Assembly: GCA_964439885.1 (NCBI GenBank)
Contig: CAYTPE010000053.1
Location: 1 to 7,717, forward strand
Length of the DNA stretch: 7,717 nt
Source of the DNA: CAYTPE01 sp964439885
Lineage (GTDB): Bacteria; Patescibacteriota; Patescibacteriia; Magasanikbacterales; GWA2-37-8
Direction of reading: 5' to 3'
Shown here piece after piece: positions 1-5,906 of the stretch; within the stretch, counting starts at the first letter, position 1; every line of letters starts with the position of its first letter. The notes under the pieces were generated by a model. The model did not search any database. It was not told the DNA's origin and saw only the letters and a list, made by a program, of their open reading frames with translations. Position numbers and translations under genes: made by a program.

Positions 1-1611
1 AGTAGTTTATCCTCGGTGATACGTTCCACATATCTCGGTGGGAGCGGTGATGATATTGGCGACTCGCTCGCGATTGATAACGCGGGTAATGTGTACCTGT
101 TTGGTACGACGGCGTCGGTTGATTTTCCCAATACCACCTCCACCAACGGGTATCAAAAGGTGTACGCTGGCGGGCCGACCGATTTCTTTATAGCAAAATT
201 GGATTCGAATCTATCAACAGTGCTCGGTGCGACGTATCTTGGTGGTACCAATGGTACGAGTGGTGAATTTTTATCGTTATCTACTCGTGGCAGCAATCTC
301 AGCGTGCTTCAATATACGTCCAGCACTGATGTGATTATTTTCGGTGCTACCAACGCCACCACCACCTATCCGGTGTCATCAGGCGCATACCAAACTACGC
401 CAAATGGTGGTTCCGGTGCGACCGTCATATCAAAATTAAGCGGAGATCTTACCACCTTGAAAGCTTCCACTCTTTTCAACAGTGCTGGCTCGGTGAATGG
501 AGCGTCGTTTACACCGCTTCCCACGGGGCGCATCTATGTATTTTCCTATTTATCAAATGCGTCACGATTTCCTATTGTCAGTGCATATCAAAATTCTATT
601 CGCGCCTCATTCGATACAGCGGTAACTATTTTTGCTTCCACACCAACCATCACAAACATCTCACCGTCACAGGTGAACGCGGGTTCGGCCGCAACTTCTC
701 TCACACTTACGGGTACTGCATTTGTACCGTCGTCTACCGTCTGGTTTAATGGCGGGCAATTACAGTCCGTGATAGTCAACTCATCTTCGATGATCACTGC
801 TACTGTGCCTTCTTCCTCTTTAGTAAATGGCGGAACATATTCACTGTATGTATCGAACGATGGGATAAACTCATCTGCAACATCACTCACGGTGGTCAAC
901 CCAACCTTGTTGAGCATTTCTCCGAGTGAACATACAGGCCCTGCAAGCTTTACCCTTACCGCGTACGGCACCAATTTCGTACCCGGGTCCATCATTTATT
1001 ATGGCTCCACACCATTGGTAACGAGTTATATCTCAGAAACACAACTCAATGCAACTGTACCAGCCACGGCACCAGTACCTGACGCCGGCATTCACGCCAT
1101 TACAGTTCGTAACGCAGCAAGCGGTGTGCCGACCGCGAGTTTCGACCTGCAAATGTTTTATGCGGGCGGTAGTTCTAATCCTTTACCGGCATCTGCCTTT
1201 CTTCCACCAACGTCAAATAGCAATACCGGGCAGTCATCTGCTTCTGCCGAAATAGTAGTAACCACATCAGTAGTAGCAGTCGTGCCAGCCACCACCACAA
1301 CCTCGACGGTAAAAAACGAGCAATCTGAACAAAAGATGGCTTGTAAACTCGCAACAGCCCTCACCCGAACATTAAAATTTGGCAGTACGGGGAACGATGT
1401 CCGTTCGCTCCAGCGCACGCTTAATTGCCTTGGTTTTACGTTGACTTATCAAGGAGCTGGCTCACCAGGCCAAGAAACAAACTATTTCGGTAAGTTGACA
1501 CAGAAAGCTTTGTCACTCTGGCAACGCGCTAAGGTTCAACCACTCAAAAAATCGTATACAGTGGGTGCCACAGACAGCTTGACACGCAGACTGCTTAATG
1601 CGTTAGAATAA
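1..1611 (+). CDS. Surface protein: SBBP propeller, IPT/TIG, peptidoglycan-binding domain (5' partial)
   Basis: The frame is open to the left edge with no stop, so the true start lies outside; the GTG at base 16 falls inside a repeat and is unlikely to be the start. Codons below are counted from base 1. Codons about 8-205 hold SBBP-type beta-propeller repeats (YLGGSGDD, then DNAGNVYLFGTT, then DFP, then FIAKLD, with YLGG recurring about 70 residues later; later blades are degenerate). Codons about 215-298 and 299-388 are two IPT/TIG immunoglobulin-like domains (each with an ISPS motif and GTxFVP). A Ser/Thr/Val-rich linker (about 391-450) leads to a C-terminal PG_binding_1-like domain (FGSTGNDVRSLQRTLN to the end). 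These families are usually extracellular, and the last domain typically holds a protein to peptidoglycan. I infer a secreted or surface protein involved in adhesion or wall structure; no enzyme domain is seen. The Mur ligase gene follows after 23 nt, so co-transcription is likely. Confidence 0.85.
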   Translation, partial: SSLSSVIRSTYLGGSGDDIGDSLAIDNAGNVYLFGTTASVDFPNTTSTNGYQKVYAGGPTDFFIAKLDSNLSTVLGATYLGGTNGTSGEFLSLSTRGSNLSVLQYTSSTDVIIFGATNATTTYPVSSGAYQTTPNGGSGATVISKLSGDLTTLKASTLFNSAGSVNGASFTPLPTGRIYVFSYLSNASRFPIVSAYQNSIRASFDTAVTIFASTPTITNISPSQVNAGSAATSLTLTGTAFVPSSTVWFNGGQLQSVIVNSSSMITATVPSSSLVNGGTYSLYVSNDGINSSATSLTVVNPTLLSISPSEHTGPASFTLTAYGTNFVPGSIIYYGSTPLVTSYISETQLNATVPATAPVPDAGIHAITVRNAASGVPTASFDLQMFYAGGSSNPLPASAFLPPTSNSNTGQSSASAEIVVTTSVVAVVPATTTTSTVKNEQSEQKMACKLATALTRTLKFGSTGNDVRSLQRTLNCLGFTLTYQGAGSPGQETNYFGKLTQKALSLWQRAKVQPLKKSYTVGATDSLTRRLLNALE

Positions 1612-1634
1612 GGTGGAGTTTAAATTAACTTAGC

Positions 1635-2933
1635 ATGCAGACACTCAAACGTTGGTATCATTTTTTGCTTGCTTGGGGCAGCAACTGGCTCTATGGCCGG
1701 CCTTCACACCGGCTTGTTGTCGTTGGTGTCACGGGTACTAAAGGTAAATCTACTACCTGTCGGTATATTGCATCGGTCCTTGAAGCCGGCGGTTTTAAAG
1801 TCGGCCTCCTTTCCACGGTCGAATTTCAAATTGGTAGCAAACGATGGAGTAATGATAAAAAAATGACCATGCTTGGTCGTGGCCAAGTACACAAAATGCT
1901 CAAAGAAATGGTAGCGGCCGGGTGCGAGTATGCGGTGATTGAAACGTCATCCGAAGGCATATTACAATTCCGTCACATTGGCATTGAATACGATATTGCC
2001 GTATTCACCAATTTGGGTACCGAACATCAGGAGCGTCATGGGGGATTCGAGAATTTAAAGCGAGACAAAGGTAAACTGTTTGCGGCGATTTCGAAACATC
2101 ATCCAAAGGTTTTGAAAGGCAAAACAATACCTCGCTGTATCGTCGTTAATGCTGATGATATTCACGCACCATATTACGCTCATTTTGACGCTGATAGTAA
2201 ATACTCATTTGGCATTTCATCAGCCGTGGGGTTACCTCATACTACCTTCATTCACGGTGTTATTACGAACGTCGCGAGCGACGGCAGCTCGTTCACTGTC
2301 CAAGACGCTTTATATCATCTCTCTATTGTTGGCGAGTTCAATGTGTATAACGCGCTGGCCGCCGTAGCGGTTGGCACCTCCCAGGGGTTGGCGCCCGCTG
2401 ATATGGCGCGTGGTATCGAAAGTGTGTCGCTTGTAGCCGGTCGTATGGAGTTTATCGATGCGGGTCAACCATTCAAAGTAGTAGTGGATTACGCGCATGA
2501 GCCGCTGGGGCTCACCGCGCTTTTCTCGACACTGCGTCAGTTGGTGTCCGAGCAGCATGGTAAAGTGATTGGCGTCATTGGATCCGATGGGGGAGGACGT
2601 GATGTGCAAAAAAGGCCTCGTATGGGAGCCATTAGCGGCAAGCTCTGCGACTATGTGGTGGTTACCGATGTCAATTGTTACGATGACGATCCAAACGAAA
2701 TCGCCGAAATGCTTGCATCTGGAGCTCGTGAGGCGGGCAAGAAGGATGGGATGGACCTATTCGTCGATATCGATCGTCGCGCGGCTATCAAAAAAGCTTT
2801 TGATTTAGCCAAAAAAGGCGATGTCGTAGCGATTACTGCCAAAGGCACTGAGCCGTGGATTGCCGTGGCACACGGTCACAAGATTCCCTGGGACGATCGG
2901 CGCATAGCGCGAGAGCTGCTCGAAAATCTCTGA
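1635..2933 (+). CDS. MurE-like Mur ligase lacking the N-terminal UDP-binding domain
   Basis: This is an ATP-dependent Mur ligase, closest in pattern to MurE, which adds the third amino acid to UDP-MurNAc-L-Ala-D-Glu in the cytoplasm. Visible motifs: P-loop GTKGKST (residues 34-40), ETSSEG with R113, TNLGTEHQERHG (125-136), K145 where MurE has its carbamylated lysine, DYAHEP (285-290), KRPRMG (326-331), KGTEPW (403-408) in place of GKGHE, and DDRR near the end. At 432 residues it is shorter than usual MurE (about 490) because the N-terminal substrate-binding domain is replaced by a roughly 25-residue aromatic stretch. The DNPR motif that selects diaminopimelate reads VNCY (346-349), so the amino acid added cannot be inferred. 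ATG 1635 is the first possible start, since an in-frame TAA lies at 1626-1628. The sequence AGGTGGAG (1611-1618) is 16 nt upstream, far for a ribosome site. Family assignment is firm; exact substrate is not. Confidence 0.88.
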   Translation: MQTLKRWYHFLLAWGSNWLYGRPSHRLVVVGVTGTKGKSTTCRYIASVLEAGGFKVGLLSTVEFQIGSKRWSNDKKMTMLGRGQVHKMLKEMVAAGCEYAVIETSSEGILQFRHIGIEYDIAVFTNLGTEHQERHGGFENLKRDKGKLFAAISKHHPKVLKGKTIPRCIVVNADDIHAPYYAHFDADSKYSFGISSAVGLPHTTFIHGVITNVASDGSSFTVQDALYHLSIVGEFNVYNALAAVAVGTSQGLAPADMARGIESVSLVAGRMEFIDAGQPFKVVVDYAHEPLGLTALFSTLRQLVSEQHGKVIGVIGSDGGGRDVQKRPRMGAISGKLCDYVVVTDVNCYDDDPNEIAEMLASGAREAGKKDGMDLFVDIDRRAAIKKAFDLAKKGDVVAITAKGTEPWIAVAHGHKIPWDDRRIARELLENL

Positions 2934-2935
2934 CA

Positions 2936-2964
2936 TTGGATATGAGGCGCGTCTGTGCTATACT
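2936..2964 (+). promoter_or_regulatory. Probable sigma70-type promoter with extended -10
   Basis: A -35-like TTGGAT (2936-2941) lies 17 bp before TATACT (2959-2964), which is preceded by TG one base away, giving TGCTATACT (2956-2964), an extended -10. The -35 is weak (3 of 6) and directly follows the stop codon of the Mur ligase gene. Initiation about 7 nt downstream would leave a leader of only about 12 nt before the GTG at 2983. The same nonamer occurs before ftsE. Confidence 0.6.
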
Positions 2965-2982
2965 ACTCACACTTATACGCCT

Positions 2983-3366
2983 GTGAGCGAGAAAAGCACT
3001 ATTAAACAATTTTTTGCTTCACGTTGGTACGTGGTCGTCGGAGGAATCCTCGCACTATTCCTCCTGTTTGCGTATGGCCGCGCGTACTATCAAAATTATC
3101 AAATTCAAAAAGAAATCGACCGACTGCAGGCGGAAAGTGAACGGCTTGAAGCCAAAAAATTAAAAACACTCGATATGCTCCAGTATGTGCAGTCACCCGA
3201 TTTTGTGGAAAACAAAGCCCGTACCGAGCTGAATCTCGTCAAACCGGGTGAGCATATGATTATCATCCAAGGCGGGACAACATCCGCTGCTAGACAAAAT
3301 AGCGAACCAATGTTAGAATCAGAGTCAAACCCAGTTCGTTGGTGGCATTATTTCTTTGGTAATTAA
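2983..3366 (+). CDS. FtsB/DivIC-family septum formation protein
   Basis: This is a small bitopic membrane protein of 127 residues with the FtsB/DivIC layout: a short basic cytoplasmic N-terminus, one membrane helix (about 15-32), a coiled coil (about 37-64, with the EIDRLQAESERLEAKK heptads), and the family's C-terminal segment SPDFVENKARTELNLVKPGE (71-90), then a short polar tail. In other bacteria such proteins bind FtsL and FtsQ/DivIB and help activate septal peptidoglycan synthesis. The GTG at 2983 is the only sensible start: no in-frame ATG or TTG exists upstream between the Mur ligase stop and this point, and it places the membrane helix near the N-terminus. No Shine-Dalgarno motif is seen and the predicted leader is very short. 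The next gene starts 12 nt after the stop, so the two probably form an operon. FtsB and DivIC cannot be separated by sequence at this level, so no symbol is given. Confidence 0.85.
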   Translation: MSEKSTIKQFFASRWYVVVGGILALFLLFAYGRAYYQNYQIQKEIDRLQAESERLEAKKLKTLDMLQYVQSPDFVENKARTELNLVKPGEHMIIIQGGTTSAARQNSEPMLESESNPVRWWHYFFGN

Positions 3367-3378
3367 CATCTCAAATTT

Positions 3379-4471
3379 ATGGAAGAAACCCAATTACACG
3401 TTACAGCACAAGCACGCGAGACTGCATCTTCATCGGTCAGTCGAACTAATAAAAAAATGTTTTTTCTAGGTATTGGTTTGTTTGTGGTAGTCAGCGTGTT
3501 TAGCGTCCTTGGTGTCGTGCTCTATCGAGTGTACACGCACGCTGCTTCCGATCGCTTTACATCTGCAGTAGGTGGAGTGCTCAATTTGCCAGCTTTCAAA
3601 GTGAACGACATCACCATTTCGTATGGCGCGTACCGCCAAGATATGGATGCTATTAAGCACGTCGAGGCATACACCGAGCAAAACGGTGGGCAGCATTTAG
3701 ACGTGAGTGATGCTGACCTCTCCGATCAGGTTGTGAAACGTTTAGTGCAAAACGCGATGGTGCAGGATCTAGCGCGCCAATATGGTGTTACGGTAACCAA
3801 AGATGAGCTCTCCGCGTATCGTGAGTCTGTTCTCAGTCAACGTGGTGTTACCACCACCGAGCAGGCAGATACAATATTAAAGAGTATGTACGGTTGGAAT
3901 TTGGCCACCTACGAAACCAAAGTGATGAAGCCCTACTTGCTGTATCAAAAAGTAGCTCAGAAAGTGCAGGCCGACCCCAAAGCCGAAAAGCAAGCTCGCG
4001 ATTTAGCACTGGAGCGGGCTCGGTATATTTTAGCGAACATCAAAACCGATGATGACTTCACGAAGTTTGCGGCTCAGTACGGCGAAGATGGAACCGCCCA
4101 AACCGGTGGTGACCTTGGTTGGTTTCCTCATGGCGTAATGCAAGCGGATTTTGAAAAAGCCGCTTTTGCCCTCGCCAAAGGCACAATGGTTAAAGAGCCG
4201 GTAGAAAGTCCATTTGGTTTCCATATTATCAAAGTNNNNNNNNNNAGTGGAATCCACAGACGATCTCGGAGTGTTTGATGGCCCGATCAAAGACGACAAA
4301 ACTGGTAAAACCACCAACCAGGAACAGATTAAAGCTCGTCATATTCTCATTACCCCAAACTTAGACAAATATCTGGAAGTGTTACTCCCAAGCACACAGT
4401 TACACTTCTATATTCCGGTTCACAACCCCTTTACCACCACAACAGCTGGTAGCACCACCACTGCTTCGTAG
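3379..4471 (+). CDS. Membrane-anchored parvulin-type peptidyl-prolyl isomerase (interrupted by scaffold gap)
   Basis: This is probably an extracytoplasmic foldase of the SurA/PrsA kind. A polar N-terminus of about 26 residues precedes a membrane helix (27-49), then a SurA_N-like helical region (about 75-195) and a PPIC (parvulin) core (about 203-283) with DDFTKFAAQYGED, GGDLGWF and FGFHIIK (His282). Ten Ns at 4236-4245 interrupt the gene. Upstream the frame starts at 3379; downstream the protein-like frame is offset, reading VESTDDLGVFDG at 4247 and ending at TAG 4469-4471. The offset vanishes if the true missing length is a multiple of three, so I treat both parts as one gene and not as a frameshift. 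The part after the gap has KARHILI, which resembles the first strand of a parvulin with its conserved His, then a Thr-rich tail. The ATG at 3379 has no Shine-Dalgarno motif. It lies 12 nt after the FtsB/DivIC gene and 15 nt before tRNA-Gly. Fold assignment is strong; client proteins are unknown. Confidence 0.85.
4236..4245. other. Assembly gap (10 N)
   Basis: Ten consecutive Ns lie inside the parvulin gene. The flanking frames disagree by one base if the gap is taken as exactly 10, so the length is a placeholder; a true length divisible by three restores one reading frame. Confidence 0.98.
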
Positions 4472-4481
4472 CGGCGGCTAC
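4468..4481 (+). other. Small hairpin at the parvulin gene stop codon
   Basis: GTAGC (4468-4472) pairs with GCTAC (4477-4481) around a GGCG loop, and the stem contains the TAG stop. No T-run follows, so it is not an intrinsic terminator. It sits 5 nt before tRNA-Gly and could protect the mRNA 3' end after tRNA processing. That role is inference. Confidence 0.35.
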
Positions 4482-4486
4482 CACCC

Positions 4487-4557
4487 GCGGGATTAGTACA
4501 ATGGTAGTATGTGTGCTTCCCAAGCATAAGACGCGAGTTCGATTCTCGTATCCCGCT
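4487..4557 (+). tRNA. tRNA-Gly (anticodon CCC)
   Basis: A full cloverleaf can be drawn by hand. The acceptor stem is GCGGGAT (4487-4493) with ATCCCGC (4550-4556). The D-stem is GTAC/GTAT with loop AATGGTA. The anticodon stem is TGTGC/GCATA around loop TTCCCAA, placing anticodon CCC at 4519-4521. The variable loop has 4 nt, and the T-arm is GCGAG, TTCGATT, CTCGT. The discriminator base is T4557 and CCA is not encoded, so it must be added by a nucleotidyltransferase. The anticodon reads GGG glycine codons. The gene lies between two protein genes with short gaps on both sides, suggesting release from a mixed transcript. Confidence 0.95.
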
Positions 4558-4591
4558 CATAGAGTGCTTCATTGTGTACGATATAGTTTCT

Positions 4592-4924
4592 ATGCTCAAA
4601 CAGTCATTGTTTTTTAAAGTACGCGTGTGGGTGCCGGTGGCACATACGGCCAAGGTGCGTGACGCTCTGTGCTTAGCGGGCGCTGGAGAGCAGGGGAACT
4701 ATGATTGCTGTTCAACTACCTACTCGGCGCAAGGTCGTTTTCGCCCACTCATCGGCGCGCACCCCGCTATAGGAGAAGTGGGAGAGCTCACTGTGGTAGA
4801 AGAAAATATTATTGAGGTGCTGTGTCATGAAAGTAAGGTTGAAACGGTGCTACAGGCCCTGCGGCAGGCACACCCCTACGAAGAACCAGCGATTGACATT
4901 CTCCCTCGCTATGAGCTAGAATGA
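4592..4924 (+). CDS. Stand-alone NIF3/YqfO-type domain protein
   Basis: This 110-residue protein matches the small alpha/beta domain found as an insert in longer bacterial NIF3-family proteins such as YqfO, which also occurs alone and has a CutA-like shape. Diagnostic stretches are FKVRVWVPVAH (8-18), GAGEQGNYDCCS (30-41), GRFRPLIGAHPAIGEVGEL (48-66) and AHPYEEPAIDI (93-103). The metal-binding halves of full NIF3 proteins are missing, so hydrolase activity is not expected; the biochemical role of the lone domain is unknown to me. The frame is open back into tRNA-Gly (GTG at 4511), but those codons are tRNA sequence. I chose ATG 4592 because the conserved domain begins six residues later; GTG 4574 is a possible alternative. 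No Shine-Dalgarno motif is visible. Spacing to the tRNA is 34 nt, so it may share its transcript. Confidence 0.8.
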   Translation: MLKQSLFFKVRVWVPVAHTAKVRDALCLAGAGEQGNYDCCSTTYSAQGRFRPLIGAHPAIGEVGELTVVEENIIEVLCHESKVETVLQALRQAHPYEEPAIDILPRYELE

Positions 4925-4939
4925 TGCCAAGGTTAGTCA

Positions 4940-5021
4940 AAAGTCTGTAAAGTCCATAAAGTCTCTAATGAACTCCGACCAGTGACTTTAGAAACTTTAG
5001 AGACTTTTTACTTTATAGACT
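4940..5021. repeat. 9-nt-period repeats forming a long imperfect hairpin
   Basis: The left side has three tandem 9-mers: AAAGTCTGT (4940-4948), AAAGTCCAT (4949-4957) and AAAGTCTCT (4958-4966). The right side (4984-5021) holds related units in inverse orientation, including ACTTTAGA twice. Bases 4958-4968 pair perfectly with 4997-5007 (11 bp), and 4942-4953 pair with 5010-5021 (12 pairs, one G-T), separated by a small internal loop; the terminal loop is 28 nt. It fills the space between the NIF3-type gene and tRNA-Thr. The T-run at 5005-5009 overlaps the stem base, so a weak terminator for the upstream gene is possible but unproven. Confidence 0.75.
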
Positions 5022-5028
5022 ATCACAG

Positions 5029-5101
5029 GCCGACTTAGCTCAGCTGGTAGAGCGACGGTATCGTAAACCGTAGGTCACCGGTTCAATCCCGGTAGTCGGC
5101 T
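5029..5101 (+). tRNA. tRNA-Thr (anticodon CGT)
   Basis: The cloverleaf is canonical. The acceptor is GCCGACT (5029-5035) with AGTCGGC (5094-5100). The D-arm is GCTC, AGCTGGTA, GAGC. The anticodon stem is ACGGT/ACCGT around loop ATCGTAA, with anticodon CGT at 5062-5064. The T-arm is ACCGG, TTCAATC, CCGGT. The discriminator is T5101 and CCA is not encoded. The tRNA decodes ACG threonine codons. It begins 8 nt after the repeat hairpin and is followed 28 nt later by an intrinsic terminator, which probably ends its transcript. Confidence 0.95.
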
Positions 5102-5129
5102 CAGACAGTTCAATTGTGTAACTCAAATT

Positions 5130-5157
5130 ATCCCCATATAAAGGGGATTTTTTGTTT
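5130..5157 (+). terminator. Intrinsic terminator after tRNA-Thr
   Basis: ATCCCC (5130-5135) pairs with GGGGAT (5143-5148) around a 7-nt loop, ATATAAA, and the stem is followed by TTTTT, G, TTT (5149-5157). This is a compact Rho-independent terminator placed to end the tRNA-Thr transcript and separate it from ftsE. Confidence 0.75.
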
Positions 5158-5177
5158 ATGTTAAAATATGCTATACT
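5149..5177 (+). promoter_or_regulatory. Probable ftsE promoter with extended -10
   Basis: TGCTATACT (5169-5177) is an extended -10, identical to the one at 2956-2964. A -35 at 17-bp spacing would be TTTTTG (5149-5154), poor and lying in the T-run of the terminator, so the promoter would depend mainly on its extended -10. Initiation near 5184 would give a leader of about 32 nt before ATG 5216. Confidence 0.55.
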
Positions 5178-5215
5178 TATAAGCACCAGTCCCGCACAAT
5201 ATCATTTGTTTTTCT

Positions 5216-5896
5216 ATGATCAAACTCGAAGGGGTTTCCATGCAGTACTCGCCAACCTCGCATGTTCTGAAGGATATCAATCTTACTATTCAACCAGGTG
5301 AGTTTGTTTCCATGGTTGGTCAGAGCGGAGCAGGGAAGACCACTTTGGTAAAGCTTTTAATCGCCGAAGAGCGTCCTACCCACGGCTCCATTCAAATCGG
5401 GGAGTGGGATATTACTGGCATTAGCTCAAACGTGGTCCCTTTTTTGCGTCGCCAGATTGGCGTTATTTTTCAAGATTTTAAATTACTGCCCAAAAAGACC
5501 GTATTTGAAAACGTATCGTTCGCGCTCGAAGTGGCTGGCGCGGACGGGGCCCGTATCAGGCAAGTAGTGCCGCAAGTACTCACTATTGTCGGCTTGGCTA
5601 ACAAATTTGATCGTTACCCGAGCCAGCTCTCGGGTGGCGAACAGCAGCGAGTCGTTATTGCTCGTTCACTCGTGCACCGTCCCAAAGTCATTATAGCCGA
5701 TGAACCAACCGGTAACCTCGACTCCATCAATACTGATGAAGTCATTGAGATTTTCAAAAAAATAAATGAGTTTGGTACCACTATTTTGCTTGTCACCCAC
5801 AACCGCGAAGTAGTCAACCGATTACGTCGGCGCGTTATTACTTTGGCAAATGGACAAATTGTCAGTGATGAAGCTGAAGGAAAGTACGTTTTGTAA
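5216..5896 (+). CDS. ftsE: Cell division ATP-binding protein FtsE
   Basis: This is the cytoplasmic ABC ATPase of the FtsEX complex, which sits at the septum and, in studied bacteria, uses ATP binding and hydrolysis to switch on peptidoglycan hydrolases outside the cell through FtsX. All ABC motifs are intact: Walker A GQSGAGKT (35-42), Q-loop Q86 in the FtsE-typical FQDFKLLPKKTVFENV, signature LSGGEQQR (138-145), Walker B VIIADEP with Glu163, D-loop GNLD (166-169) and H-loop His195. Length is 226 residues, against about 222 in E. coli. The ATG at 5216 begins directly with the beta-strand MIKLEGVSM expected at an FtsE N-terminus. No Shine-Dalgarno motif is seen. ftsX follows, but 90 nt away rather than overlapping. 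MacB/LolD-type ATPases share these motifs, but the FtsX-type partner settles the identity. Confidence 0.95.
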   Translation: MIKLEGVSMQYSPTSHVLKDINLTIQPGEFVSMVGQSGAGKTTLVKLLIAEERPTHGSIQIGEWDITGISSNVVPFLRRQIGVIFQDFKLLPKKTVFENVSFALEVAGADGARIRQVVPQVLTIVGLANKFDRYPSQLSGGEQQRVVIARSLVHRPKVIIADEPTGNLDSINTDEVIEIFKKINEFGTTILLVTHNREVVNRLRRRVITLANGQIVSDEAEGKYVL

Positions 5897-5906
5897 ACAG
5901 CTAAAC

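Noticed and set aside
588..995. Minus-strand open frame of 135 codons
   Set aside because: It is fully inside the propeller/IPT gene, whose domains are recognisable on the + strand; the antisense product has no known motif.
4246..4278. Truncated end of the parvulin in its original frame after the Ns
   Set aside because: The 10-base gap length is arbitrary; the offset frame gives longer protein-like sequence with a parvulin-like KARHILI.
4582..4587. TATAGT as a -10 for the NIF3-type gene
   Set aside because: It has no matching -35 at 16-18 bp and would start transcription at or after the start codon.
4511..4591. Longer start (GTG 4511) for the NIF3-type gene
   Set aside because: The first codons are read from tRNA-Gly sequence, and the conserved domain begins only after ATG 4592.
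4940..4966. Possible CRISPR array in the tandem 9-mers
   Set aside because: The units are far too short, have no spacers, and there are no cas genes in the window.
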